Source: Fusibacter sp963666805
Lineage (GTDB): Bacteria > Bacillota > Clostridia > Peptostreptococcales > Acidaminobacteraceae
Assembly (NCBI GenBank): GCA_963666805.2
Contig: CAXXWR010000006.1
Coordinates: 744,001 to 808,000, forward strand
Length of the DNA: 64,000 bases
Direction of reading: 5' to 3'
Of the stretch, positions 50,076-58,613 are shown in pieces (positions within the stretch are counted from its first letter, which is position 1; the number at the start of each line of letters is the position of its first letter). Under the pieces are notes generated by a model, which was given only the letters and a program-made list of their open reading frames with translations, did not search any database and was not told the origin of the DNA. The translations under genes were made by a program, and so were the position numbers.

Positions 50076-51248
50076 CTAAACGTTGGTCTCTTTTGCCTTA
50101 GTCACAGCGTACTTAGTCGAAATAGGACCAATGATTTCAGTGGCAATTGTCGTAGCAAGTAAGATGGTTACAACGAGCGAACCGAGGTCTGTCCCAGGGA
50201 ATTCTCTTCCAACTGTGATAGCCAGTCCAACAGCAACCCCAACTTGAGACAATAAGCCAAAACCAATGTACTTTTTAACAGGCGAAGGTGCTTTAGAAAC
50301 TGTAGCACCAACAGAAGCGCCTAGTACTTTACCCATTATTCTAAATAATAGATAACATACACCTAATATACCTATTTTAGGGATAAACCCTATGTTGAGT
50401 CTTGCGCCAGCCAAGATGAAAAAGGCGGCGACGATTGGAGGCGAAAAGCCTTCTAAAACGCCAAATGCTTTGTGTTTATTTGACGAAATATTGGCTACTA
50501 TAATTCCCATTGCCATAGCTGTTAAAAGCGGCGACAATTGGAAAGCAGTAGCAAGACCATCGACGAGTAATAACGCGCCAATGATAAATGGGAGGAGCTC
50601 GTTATCTCTTTTTGAAATTTTAATCAAATAAGATAAGGCAATCCCCATAATTATCCCCACGACAATTGAGGCTAAAATTTCTTCAATTGGTAAAAATAAG
50701 ACCTTATTAATAGTAATAACATCGTGGTTCACAAAAACTTTAGCGATTGAAGATGCCATAGCATATATAATCAAACAAATAGCATCATCGACGGCAACTA
50801 CACCAAGTAGGGTACTTGTAAGTGGACCTTTTGCTTTACTCTCTCTGAGTACCATAACCGTAGATGCTGGCGCGGTAGCAGCAGAAACTGAACCGAGAAT
50901 TAAAGCAATAGCAGGATCTTTGGTAATAAGGTAAGCAATAGTTGTTACAAATATAAAAGCCCCCATTGCTTCACAAAAAGCGATTATGAAAATAGATTTG
51001 CCTAATTTCTTAATCACAGAGAGTTCAAGTTCACTCCCAATGTTAAAAGCAATGATACTTAGCGCAAAGTCGCTGATGAATGACATTTGGTCGATCATAT
51101 CAGAATTAATCAGGTTAAAACCAGATACGCCGAGCACTAAACCGCCAATGATATAGCCAGCTACTGCAGGTACTTTTAACTTATTCATAAGCTTGCCAAA
51201 AAGTATCCCGACAATGATGGCAATCCCTAGTCTAATAAAAGGATTCAT
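50076..51248 (-). CDS. CPA2-type cation/proton antiporter
   Basis: The 390-residue protein has about twelve hydrophobic helices and the Kef/NapA-type pattern (PAVAGYIIGGLVLG near residue 30, the paired acidic region GVVAVDDAICLIIYA near residue 150, GLLSQVGVAVGLAI near the C-terminus). No cytosolic TrkA-N domain is present, so a separate subunit could regulate it; the PII-like gene next door is a candidate. It exchanges sodium or potassium for protons. The start is ATG 51248 after AGGAG; an upstream GTG overlaps that site. Confidence 0.88.
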   Translation of the reverse strand: MNPFIRLGIAIIVGILFGKLMNKLKVPAVAGYIIGGLVLGVSGFNLINSDMIDQMSFISDFALSIIAFNIGSELELSVIKKLGKSIFIIAFCEAMGAFIFVTTIAYLITKDPAIALILGSVSAATAPASTVMVLRESKAKGPLTSTLLGVVAVDDAICLIIYAMASSIAKVFVNHDVITINKVLFLPIEEILASIVVGIIMGIALSYLIKISKRDNELLPFIIGALLLVDGLATAFQLSPLLTAMAMGIIVANISSNKHKAFGVLEGFSPPIVAAFFILAGARLNIGFIPKIGILGVCYLLFRIMGKVLGASVGATVSKAPSPVKKYIGFGLLSQVGVAVGLAITVGREFPGTDLGSLVVTILLATTIATEIIGPISTKYAVTKAKETNV

Positions 51249-51616
51249 CACACACACTCCTTTACAAAAAATAAATCACATTCTTCATTGTATGCCACTT
51301 AGCAAAAAAAGCAACACCCAAATTTAAAAAAAACATAAATTTTACAAATTGTCATGAAATTCATTATAAATAAGAAGCGAAAATGAAGATATGACGAAAA
51401 AGTAATGAAAAAAAGCGACTTTTGAATGACGTTGATAGGATGGAGAAAGAAAAAATCGCCAAAATGTATGACGAAAAAGAAACAAATTCATCTTGAATTG
51501 CAATGTTTTCAAGCATTTAAAATAAAATAACTTAAATTATCTGAATATATGACAAAATCGAAATAAAATACTGGCGTTTTTTTGATTTTTTTTGTGCAAA
51601 AAACGTAAAAAAAAGA
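51249..51616. other. AT-rich intergenic region, no gene
   Basis: The region carries the divergent promoter for the antiporter pair and leads into the hydrogenase promoter. No conserved RNA motif, repeat or coding frame with a ribosome site was seen. Short ORFs here are uninterrupted only because of low complexity. Confidence 0.6.
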
Positions 51617-51645
51617 TTGAGTATCATGAGCCTTTGTGATATTAT
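51617..51645 (+). promoter_or_regulatory. Promoter of the hydrogenase operon
   Basis: TTGAGT (51617-51622) and TATTAT (51640-51645) are 17 bp apart and lie 56 bp before the first ATG. Confidence 0.7.
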
Positions 51646-51668
51646 TAACAAGAGATCTTGAAATGTAT

Positions 51669-51680
51669 ATTGTATACAAT
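51669..51680 (+). promoter_or_regulatory. 12-bp palindrome in the hydrogenase operon leader
   Basis: ATTGTATACAAT is a perfect inverted repeat about 17-28 bases after the expected start point. It would suit a repressor, for example of the GntR type (TTGTATACAA), but no such gene is in this window. Confidence 0.55.
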
Positions 51681-51700
51681 TGCTGATGAGGAGGCGTACA

Positions 51701-51946
51701 ATGGAAATTAAAGTTTGCATCGGGAGTGCATGTCATTTAAAAGGATCATATGAGGTTATTAAAAGATTACAAGCCTATATTACGAAACATCACCTTGAAG
51801 AGAAAGTTGATTTAAAATCCTCATTTTGCCTCGGAAATTGTGGCAAAGCAGTCGCAGTACAAATCAATGATGGTGAGATAGAATCTGTTTCGCCTGAAAA
51901 TGTTGAAAACGAGATGGATAGGTGGGTGAGTGCATGTCATTTATAG
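51701..51946 (+). CDS. Thioredoxin-like [2Fe-2S] ferredoxin (NuoE/HydC type)
   Basis: The 81-residue protein has four cysteines in the pattern C-x4-C (VCIGSACHLKGS) and C-x3-C (SFCLGNCGKA), as in the [2Fe-2S] domain of NuoE and HydC. It would pass electrons to or from the hydrogenases downstream. The start is ATG 51701 behind GAGGAGG; an in-frame TTG at 51680 lies in the palindrome. Its end overlaps the next gene by 13 bases, so translation is coupled. It corresponds to the first gene (hfsA) of the hfs hydrogenase operon described in Thermoanaerobacterium. Confidence 0.85.
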   Translation: MEIKVCIGSACHLKGSYEVIKRLQAYITKHHLEEKVDLKSSFCLGNCGKAVAVQINDGEIESVSPENVENEMDRWVSACHL

Positions 51947-53640
51947 ATTTCGACGCTCAAAAATGTGACGAATGTTTTAAATGTCTGCGCGCATGTCCAA
52001 CTAAAGCGATTTCTTTTTCTAAAAATAATCGCAAAATAATAGAAGACTTATGTATCAATTGTGGGCTTTGTCAAATGCATTGTCCTCAAGGTGCGCTGAC
52101 CATACATCTGGATGTTCAACATGTAAAAAATGCCATTTTGGCGGGCAAAAAAGTAGTGGGATCTATTGCACCCTCTTTCGCAGGTATTTTTGATTTAGAG
52201 CATCCTGGACAAATGGTAGGTGCTTTGAAGACTTTAGGTTTTGATAAAGTTGAAGAAACGGCACGCGGTGCTGAGATTGTTTCTAGAGCTTATGAAAAGA
52301 CAATTGGTAAAGGTGAAAAAGTCAATATGATTACCTCTTGTTGTCCATCTAGCAACTACTTGATTGAAAAATACTTTCCAAAGTCGACTGAATATATTAT
52401 TCCGGTCGTATCGCCAATGGTTGCCCATGGCTATGATATTAAAGAGCGTTATGGAAGTGATGTATTCACAGTTTTTATTGGGCCGTGTTTGGCTAAAAAG
52501 GCTGAAGCGCTTGACTTCCCCAAAAGTATTGATGCAGTGATTACATTTAGAGAACTCGATGAATGGTTAAAGGAAGAAAAGATTGAACTTAAAGGGTGTT
52601 CAAAAGATTATTTTGACTGTTCATCATCAAGAAGAGGGAAAGCCTACCCAATGGGAGGTAGTCTGTGGAAAAATGACTTAGAAACACGCATTAATCCCAA
52701 CTACAAATATGTGCATATTGATGGGATAGAAGATTGTAAATCTTTTTTAGAATCATTAGAAAAGGGAATGCTTACGGGATATTGTGCCGAACTGAATATT
52801 TGTTCGTCTAGTTGTATCAACGGTCCCCATGTTCCCAATGATTCGAAACCTATTTTTGAAAGAAAAGACCAACTGTCACAATATGTTAATGTTAAAAAAA
52901 CAGATACCAAAATGAGTTTACCCAAAGGGATGAATCTGATTAGGACCTTCAAAAATACACCTGTTAGCCAAATTGCTGTTAATGAGCACCAAGTAGCTGA
53001 AGTTCTTCTTGAGATGGGAAAATACACTCAAAAAGACCAGTTAAACTGTGGCGCTTGTGGCTATGCAACTTGCTATGATAAGGCGGTAGCTATTGTATTG
53101 GGATATTCAGATATAGAGATGTGTCTCGATCGATTAAGGCAAAAGGCAGAAAGTCTTCAAAATATTATTTTTGATTCAAGTCCAAATGCGATTTGCATTT
53201 TAGATTCAGAAATGCGAATTAAGGCGGTTAACCCGTCGTTTAATCAAATATTCAATGCAACTAAAATTCGGTTGACTTATTGGCCAATCGGGGCAATTGT
53301 GGATGATGAAATATTTGAAAAACTGGCACTATCCAATGATTACAGACAGAGTAAAAAACTGTATCTTGAATCGGTGGACAGAACATTTTTCGCCAATGTT
53401 GTGAAAATACAAGGTGGGCAAGCTTACGTTGGTATTTTCACAGACATTACAGAGTCAGAAAATAATAGAGAAGAACTCGAAAAGGTGAAAGAAGAGACAC
53501 TTATTACGTGTCAAGAAGTGATTGATAAACAAATGCGCGTCGCACAAGAAATAGCCAGCTTATTAGGAGAGACTACTGCCGAAACCAAAGTAGGACTTAA
53601 TAAGCTTAAAAAGTTAGTTCTAATGGATGAGAGGAAATAA
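51934..53640 (+). CDS. Sensory-type [FeFe]-hydrogenase with PAS domain (HydS/HfsB-like)
   Basis: The 568-residue protein starts with two [4Fe-4S] motifs (CDECFKCLRACP and CINCGLCQMHCP). The H-cluster domain follows: C136-C137 in TSCCPSSNYL, C185 in IGPCLAKKAEA, and C290 and C294 in NICSSSCINGP. The last motif lacks the usual MACxGGC form. Behind it lies a further Fe-S domain (CGACGYATCYDK) and a PAS domain (residues 405-515). This order is that of group C hydrogenases, thought to sense hydrogen rather than make it. The next gene encodes a phosphatase, a natural output. The start is ATG 51934. Confidence 0.88.
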   Translation: MSFIDFDAQKCDECFKCLRACPTKAISFSKNNRKIIEDLCINCGLCQMHCPQGALTIHLDVQHVKNAILAGKKVVGSIAPSFAGIFDLEHPGQMVGALKTLGFDKVEETARGAEIVSRAYEKTIGKGEKVNMITSCCPSSNYLIEKYFPKSTEYIIPVVSPMVAHGYDIKERYGSDVFTVFIGPCLAKKAEALDFPKSIDAVITFRELDEWLKEEKIELKGCSKDYFDCSSSRRGKAYPMGGSLWKNDLETRINPNYKYVHIDGIEDCKSFLESLEKGMLTGYCAELNICSSSCINGPHVPNDSKPIFERKDQLSQYVNVKKTDTKMSLPKGMNLIRTFKNTPVSQIAVNEHQVAEVLLEMGKYTQKDQLNCGACGYATCYDKAVAIVLGYSDIEMCLDRLRQKAESLQNIIFDSSPNAICILDSEMRIKAVNPSFNQIFNATKIRLTYWPIGAIVDDEIFEKLALSNDYRQSKKLYLESVDRTFFANVVKIQGGQAYVGIFTDITESENNREELEKVKEETLITCQEVIDKQMRVAQEIASLLGETTAETKVGLNKLKKLVLMDERK

Positions 53641-53641
53641 G

Positions 53642-54820
53642 ATGAATACGTCTACAATGAGTACCGCTGACAATTATATAGATATTGCTTATCATTCACT
53701 TAATAAAGTGGGTGAAGAATTATGCGGTGATAAAGTGGAGGTAGTTAAGACAGGCGACCGGACGATTATTGTTTTAGCAGATGGCTTGGGAAGTGGTGTG
53801 AAAGCGAACATTCTCGCAACACTGACCAGTAAAATTATGAGTACTATGCTAGAAAAGGGGTCTGATCTAAAAGAAACCATCGAAACGATTACCTTGACAT
53901 TACCAATTTGTAAAGTGAGACAGATTGGCTATGCGACGTTTAGTATTATAGAAATAGATTCATCACTTCATTGTCGTTTGATTGAGTACGACAATCCACC
54001 TATTTTTTTCCTTAGAAATCATCAGATAGTCCCTTTTGAAAGTGAAACAATCTTATCTTCAGATAAGCATGTTAAGGTTTCCAGCATACAGCTTCAAAGG
54101 GATGACCAACTGGTATTGTGTTCAGATGGCGTGATTCATGCAGGTGTAGGCATGTTACTCAACCATGGTTGGGAATGGCACCATGTGGCAGAGTTTTTAG
54201 AAGATCAAGAGATTGAATCGGCAGAAAAACTTAACCGTCGCCTCATTGAAACATGTAGTCGATTATATGATGATAAACCGGGTGATGATACAACCGCTAT
54301 CACAGTGAGTATCCGTAAACCGGCATGTACCCATGTTTTTTCAGGACCACCTGAAAATCCTGAAAAAGACAGTGCGATCATCAAGGCGTTTATGAACCAA
54401 AAAGGAAAGAAAATTATTTGTGGCGGAACAGCTGCTAATATTGTTGCAAGAGAACTTAAAACAGCAGTGGTGACAGACATCAATTATATTGATCCTTTGA
54501 TCCCACCAACTGCAAGGGTTAAAGGAATCGACCTTGTTACAGAAGGCGTACTCACTTTAAAAATGCTATTGGGAAAGCTACAAACAATGAATGCATGTTG
54601 TGAAGAGCCTCTTCTCAAAAAAGACGCTGTTTCATGTTTGATTAAGATGTTAGTAGAAGAATCAACCCATATTAAATTTTGGGTAGGTCGTGCGATTAAC
54701 CCAGCACACCAAAATCCAGATTTTCCACAGGAATTGAGTATTAAGCTCAACGTCATCAATGACATTGCAGATGAACTGAAGAAAATGGGAAAAATGGTGT
54801 CGCTCGAGTATATAGATTAA
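53642..54820 (+). CDS. SpoIIE/PP2C-type serine phosphatase in the hydrogenase operon
   Basis: The 392-residue protein has a PP2C-like phosphatase domain: metal aspartates in VLADGLGSGVKAN, LCSDGVIHAG and DKPGDDTTAITVSI. About 160 residues follow (from PACTHVFSGPP) that form a separate domain with ICGGTAANIVAREL, which I cannot assign. SpoIIE-type phosphatases usually dephosphorylate anti-anti-sigma proteins. Here it lies between a sensory hydrogenase and a catalytic one, as hfsC does in Thermoanaerobacterium. The start is ATG 53642 after GAGAGG, one base behind the previous stop. Its substrate is unknown. Confidence 0.85.
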   Translation: MNTSTMSTADNYIDIAYHSLNKVGEELCGDKVEVVKTGDRTIIVLADGLGSGVKANILATLTSKIMSTMLEKGSDLKETIETITLTLPICKVRQIGYATFSIIEIDSSLHCRLIEYDNPPIFFLRNHQIVPFESETILSSDKHVKVSSIQLQRDDQLVLCSDGVIHAGVGMLLNHGWEWHHVAEFLEDQEIESAEKLNRRLIETCSRLYDDKPGDDTTAITVSIRKPACTHVFSGPPENPEKDSAIIKAFMNQKGKKIICGGTAANIVARELKTAVVTDINYIDPLIPPTARVKGIDLVTEGVLTLKMLLGKLQTMNACCEEPLLKKDAVSCLIKMLVEESTHIKFWVGRAINPAHQNPDFPQELSIKLNVINDIADELKKMGKMVSLEYID

Positions 54821-54830
54821 GGTGATAATA

Positions 54831-56261
54831 ATGAGGAAATTTGATAATCAAATACAAAAAATAAAAAACGAAGTGCTAGCAGAAGTATCAAGACTAGCCT
54901 TTGAGGGTATTCTGGAAGAAGAAAAAGATTTAATTCCAGTAAGAGTTAATCCAGGACCAGAAGAAAGATACAGATGTTGTATTTATCATGAGAGAGCGAT
55001 TACAGCAGATCGTGCCTATATGGCTATGGGCGGTGATGGTGATTCAAGTAAGGTGATAGAAGTGCTTGATTCGGCTTGTGACCAATGCCCAGTCCACCGT
55101 TACACAATAACAGAAGCCTGTAGGGGATGCTTGGCTAATCGCTGTATGACAGCATGTCCAGTCGATGCGATTACCAAAGTAGATGGTAAAGCTAAAATTG
55201 ATCATAATAAATGTATTGAGTGTGGCAGATGTAAACAAGCTTGTCCCTACAATGCAGTGGCAGATGTCATGCGACCTTGTAGAAGAGATTGCCCAACCAA
55301 TGCCATTCAAATTGATCACCGTAAAAAGGCAGTAATCGATTATGATAAATGCATCAACTGCGGAGCGTGTGTTTACCACTGTCCTTTCGGTGCCATATCT
55401 GATAAATCTGAGATTACACAGGTTATTGAAGCATTGAAAGAAGAAGATAACCATGTTTATGCGATGTTAGCACCTGCTTTTGCAACTCAATTTGAATACG
55501 CTGATTTAGGTCAAGTGGTTCATGGGCTTAAAGTGTTAGGCTTTAAAGATGTTGTAGAAGTTGCTTTAGGGGCAGATTTAGTCACTATTCATGAAGCAGA
55601 AGAACTTGAGAAAATGAAAATACAGGAAAAAACCATGACCAGTTCTTGTTGTCCTGCTTTTGTTGAATATATTCACAAAACTTTCCCAGATCTAACTTCG
55701 CACATATCCACGACCGTTTCACCGATGATTGCAACAGCAAGACTTGTGAAAGCGATTGATCCCAAAGCAATCACTGTTTTTGTAGGACCTTGCATTGCTA
55801 AAAAGAAAGAAAAACTCAAAAGTAAAGACACTGATTTTGTGCTCACTTTCGAAGAGTTAGCAGCAATGCTTGATTCTCAACATATAGATTTTGAAGCCCT
55901 TGAAGTACAACCGCTCGATAATGCGTCATATTATGGTAGACGGTTTGCAGCAAGTGGTGGTGTGGCATTATCTGTTGAAACACACCTTAAAGAGCGCGGT
56001 GTGACAGGTATCCAAATTGAAGTTTGTGATGGCGTTAAAGAGTGTGACAAGGCACTTAAACTTTTAAAGTTCAATCGTTTGAATAAAGACTTTATTGAAG
56101 GAATGGCATGTAAAGGTGGCTGTATTAAAGGGCCTGTGACCATGCATCATGGACCTAAAGATATTAAATCACTGGAAAACCATGCTAAAACGGCAAAAGA
56201 GCAAAGTACCACAGAGGCTGTTCAAGTTTTTAGCAACGTAGAAATCAGTTTAGAATTATAA
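54831..56261 (+). CDS. [FeFe]-hydrogenase, group B type, with ferredoxin domains
   Basis: The 476-residue protein has an N-terminal domain (RYRCCIYHERAI), several Fe-S motifs (CRGCLANRCMTACP, CIECGRCKQACP, CINCGACVYHCP) and the H-cluster domain: C273-C274 in SSCCPAFVEY, C321 in VGPCIAKKKE, and C427 and C431 in GMACKGGCIKGP. Changes from the group A motifs (TSCCPxW, MPCxxK) are those of group B enzymes. It should form or consume hydrogen with ferredoxin. The start is ATG 54831 behind AAGGTG; an in-frame GTG nine bases upstream overlaps that site. It is last in the operon and matches hfsD of Thermoanaerobacterium. Confidence 0.88.
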   Translation: MRKFDNQIQKIKNEVLAEVSRLAFEGILEEEKDLIPVRVNPGPEERYRCCIYHERAITADRAYMAMGGDGDSSKVIEVLDSACDQCPVHRYTITEACRGCLANRCMTACPVDAITKVDGKAKIDHNKCIECGRCKQACPYNAVADVMRPCRRDCPTNAIQIDHRKKAVIDYDKCINCGACVYHCPFGAISDKSEITQVIEALKEEDNHVYAMLAPAFATQFEYADLGQVVHGLKVLGFKDVVEVALGADLVTIHEAEELEKMKIQEKTMTSSCCPAFVEYIHKTFPDLTSHISTTVSPMIATARLVKAIDPKAITVFVGPCIAKKKEKLKSKDTDFVLTFEELAAMLDSQHIDFEALEVQPLDNASYYGRRFAASGGVALSVETHLKERGVTGIQIEVCDGVKECDKALKLLKFNRLNKDFIEGMACKGGCIKGPVTMHHGPKDIKSLENHAKTAKEQSTTEAVQVFSNVEISLEL

Positions 56262-56283
56262 TCATCGGCGATGTGAACGCTTA

Positions 56284-56319
56284 AAAAATACAGGGGCAAT
56301 TGACCCCTGTATTTTTTTA
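56284..56319 (+). terminator. Terminator of the hydrogenase operon
   Basis: AAATACAGGGG pairs with CCCCTGTATTT around a seven-base loop, followed by TTTTT. Confidence 0.93.
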
Positions 56320-56400
56320 TATGACCTTTTGCCTACTGATATTATTAGAAAATTATGATATATTGATAGAAGATTCTAATACCTTTGTTGAGAGGTGACT

Positions 56401-57309
56401 ATGACTAAGAAACACAAACAATTTATTTCGGATTTAGCACTAATGGGTGTCGCTGCTTTTTGGGGAGGCGGATTTGTAGCTGTTAAAGATGGTCTATCTT
56501 ACATAACGCCTATGTTTTTAGCTGCTATTCGCTTTGTACTTGCTGCTATTTTTTTATATCTCTTTTTACACCGTAAGATTGGTAAAATTCGGTGGGGGGA
56601 CTTAAAAAAGGGAGCGGTAGTGGGAACCATTCTTTTTGCAGCATTTGCAGCTCAAACCGTTGGACTTCAATATACAACTGCATCTAAACAAGGGTTTTTA
56701 ACAGCAGTATATGTGATACTGGTGCCCTTTTTAACTTGGGTGATTTTTAGAAAAAAACCGCCCGTAAAGGCCCTTCTAGGAAGTATAATGACAATAGTAG
56801 GGATAGGACTGATTAGTCTTCAAGGGAGTTTGACTATCAATCGAGGGGATTTATTAACTTTGTTGTGTGCCCTACTCTTTGCTTTTCATATTATGGCACT
56901 TGATTATTACACCAAAAAAATGGACATCTACAAACTTTCCTTTTTACAAATTGCAGTTGCAGCAGTATGGTTTGTATTAGGGGCTTTCATCACAGAGCCG
57001 ATTCCGAGTTCTATCTCTATGTCAGCATGGGGATCAATACTCTATTTAGCTTTCTTTTCTACCTTTTTATGTTTTACCATTCAAACGTTTGCTCAAAAAT
57101 ACACCTCATCTTCGCATGCAGCCATATTATTGTCACTTGAATCCGTTTTTGCAGCCATATTGGGTGTTATTATTTTAAAAGAACACATGTCTCCTAGCAT
57201 GATTATGGGGGCAGTTCTCATATTTATAGCCATTTTAATGGTGGAAGTTGAATGGCCTCAAAAAGAGAATATGAAACTTTTAAGGGCCAAATCATCCAGT
57301 CGAAAATAA
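56401..57309 (+). CDS. EamA-domain (DMT superfamily) transporter
   Basis: The 302-residue membrane protein has ten helices in two EamA halves; FWGGGFVAVKDGLSYI and the PVFAAILG-type segment (ESVFAAILGVIILKEHMSP) are typical. Members export amino acids, nucleotides or other metabolites. The start is ATG 56401 after GAGAGG; the GTG six bases earlier overlaps it. The substrate is unknown. Confidence 0.9.
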   Translation: MTKKHKQFISDLALMGVAAFWGGGFVAVKDGLSYITPMFLAAIRFVLAAIFLYLFLHRKIGKIRWGDLKKGAVVGTILFAAFAAQTVGLQYTTASKQGFLTAVYVILVPFLTWVIFRKKPPVKALLGSIMTIVGIGLISLQGSLTINRGDLLTLLCALLFAFHIMALDYYTKKMDIYKLSFLQIAVAAVWFVLGAFITEPIPSSISMSAWGSILYLAFFSTFLCFTIQTFAQKYTSSSHAAILLSLESVFAAILGVIILKEHMSPSMIMGAVLIFIAILMVEVEWPQKENMKLLRAKSSSRK

Positions 57310-57380
57310 GGCATCGAAAGATTAAGTGATGACTAAACTATAAAATGAAGCGATCAATCCATTAGGGGGGTGAACAAAAG

Positions 57381-58598
57381 ATGTATATTGCCAGACAGCC
57401 TATATTTAAAACGAATTTAGAAGTCTTTGGATATGAATTATTGTTTAGAGCAAGTGAAAAAGCCACCGTTTTTGGAGGAGTTTCTTCTGCTCAAGCGACT
57501 GCCTCTGTTATGACAGGCGTCTATGAATCAGGGATTGACACCATTACTAACGGTAAAAAAGCCTTTGTCAATTTTGATGGCAATTTACTGAGGGGAGAGT
57601 ATCCAGAACTACTTTCACCAGAATTTTTAGTAATAGAAGTATTAGAAGACGTGATAGTGGATGAAGAATTGATTGAAAAAATTGTCCATATCAAGTCGAA
57701 AGGGTATAAAATTGCCCTCGATGATTTTGTGGAAGACCCAGAAAAATATCCCCTAATGCCTTATGCGGATATCATTAAATATGATCTCATACTGACACCT
57801 CTTGAAAAAATTAAACCTGTCATTGACAGTGGCATTTTAAAAGGGAAGATTCTCTTAGCTGAAAAAATAGAATCAGAAGATATTTTTTTAAAGGCACGTG
57901 ACATGGGATTTAAACTCTTTCAAGGTTTTTTCTTTAGCAAACCGTCCATTGTGATGCGGTCCAGCATGAGAAAAACGCCTAAGGTTCAATACTTAAGAAT
58001 TATCAATGAGTTACAAGAAGAAGAGCCTTCTTATCAACATATTGCAGAAATTGTAGAACAAGATGTAGACTTAGCCTACAGATTGATGCGCATTGTCAGT
58101 ACCCGTGCGGGTGATGACTTAGTTTACTCTATAAAACGTGCACTGACCTATATGGGTCTCAAAGAAATAGAAAAATGGATTAATATTTTAATGATTCAAG
58201 ACTTAGGAAGTCATAAACCTAAAGAATTAACCTCCCTTTCGCTGGTGCGGTCTAAATTTGCTGAACAATTGGCAAAGGATTCAGTTCTTAAACATAATAA
58301 ATTTGAAGCATCTATGTTAGGACTGTTTAGTACGTTGGATGCCATGCTTGACGAACAAATGTCAGAGGCATTAGAAGATATCTCTATTCCAGAGTCTATC
58401 AAATTGGCCTTGCTTGAAAAGAAAGGAGACCTCTCGCCTCTTTATGAATTAATATTGTCTTATGAGATGGCTAATTTTGAAAGTGCTGCCCAGTACGCTA
58501 AGACTTTAAACATTGATAACCACCCGCTTGATAATTATTATATGGAATCTATTAAGTGGGCTGACAAGATTATGAAAACGCTTGATTATAAGGACTAG
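57381..58598 (+). CDS. EAL-HDOD signalling protein
   Basis: The 405-residue protein begins MYIARQPIFKTNLEVFGYELLFR, the usual opening of EAL-HDOD (YuxH-like) proteins. The EAL half is partly reduced (YELLFR, LVIEVLED, ALDDF, EKIES are kept, but several metal acids are lost), so it may only bind c-di-GMP. The HDOD half spans about residues 200-395 (ALTYMGLKEIEKWINILM). The ATG follows GGGGGG at a distance of ten bases. It lies 15 bp before a sigma-54 activator, so both are probably cotranscribed. Confidence 0.88.
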   Translation: MYIARQPIFKTNLEVFGYELLFRASEKATVFGGVSSAQATASVMTGVYESGIDTITNGKKAFVNFDGNLLRGEYPELLSPEFLVIEVLEDVIVDEELIEKIVHIKSKGYKIALDDFVEDPEKYPLMPYADIIKYDLILTPLEKIKPVIDSGILKGKILLAEKIESEDIFLKARDMGFKLFQGFFFSKPSIVMRSSMRKTPKVQYLRIINELQEEEPSYQHIAEIVEQDVDLAYRLMRIVSTRAGDDLVYSIKRALTYMGLKEIEKWINILMIQDLGSHKPKELTSLSLVRSKFAEQLAKDSVLKHNKFEASMLGLFSTLDAMLDEQMSEALEDISIPESIKLALLEKKGDLSPLYELILSYEMANFESAAQYAKTLNIDNHPLDNYYMESIKWADKIMKTLDYKD

Positions 58599-58613
58599 AT
58601 AAAGGAGCTAAAC

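Noticed and set aside
51509..51736. Minus-strand ORFs in front of the hydrogenase operon
   Set aside because: Low-complexity translation, no ribosome site, and overlap with the promoter and first codons of the operon.
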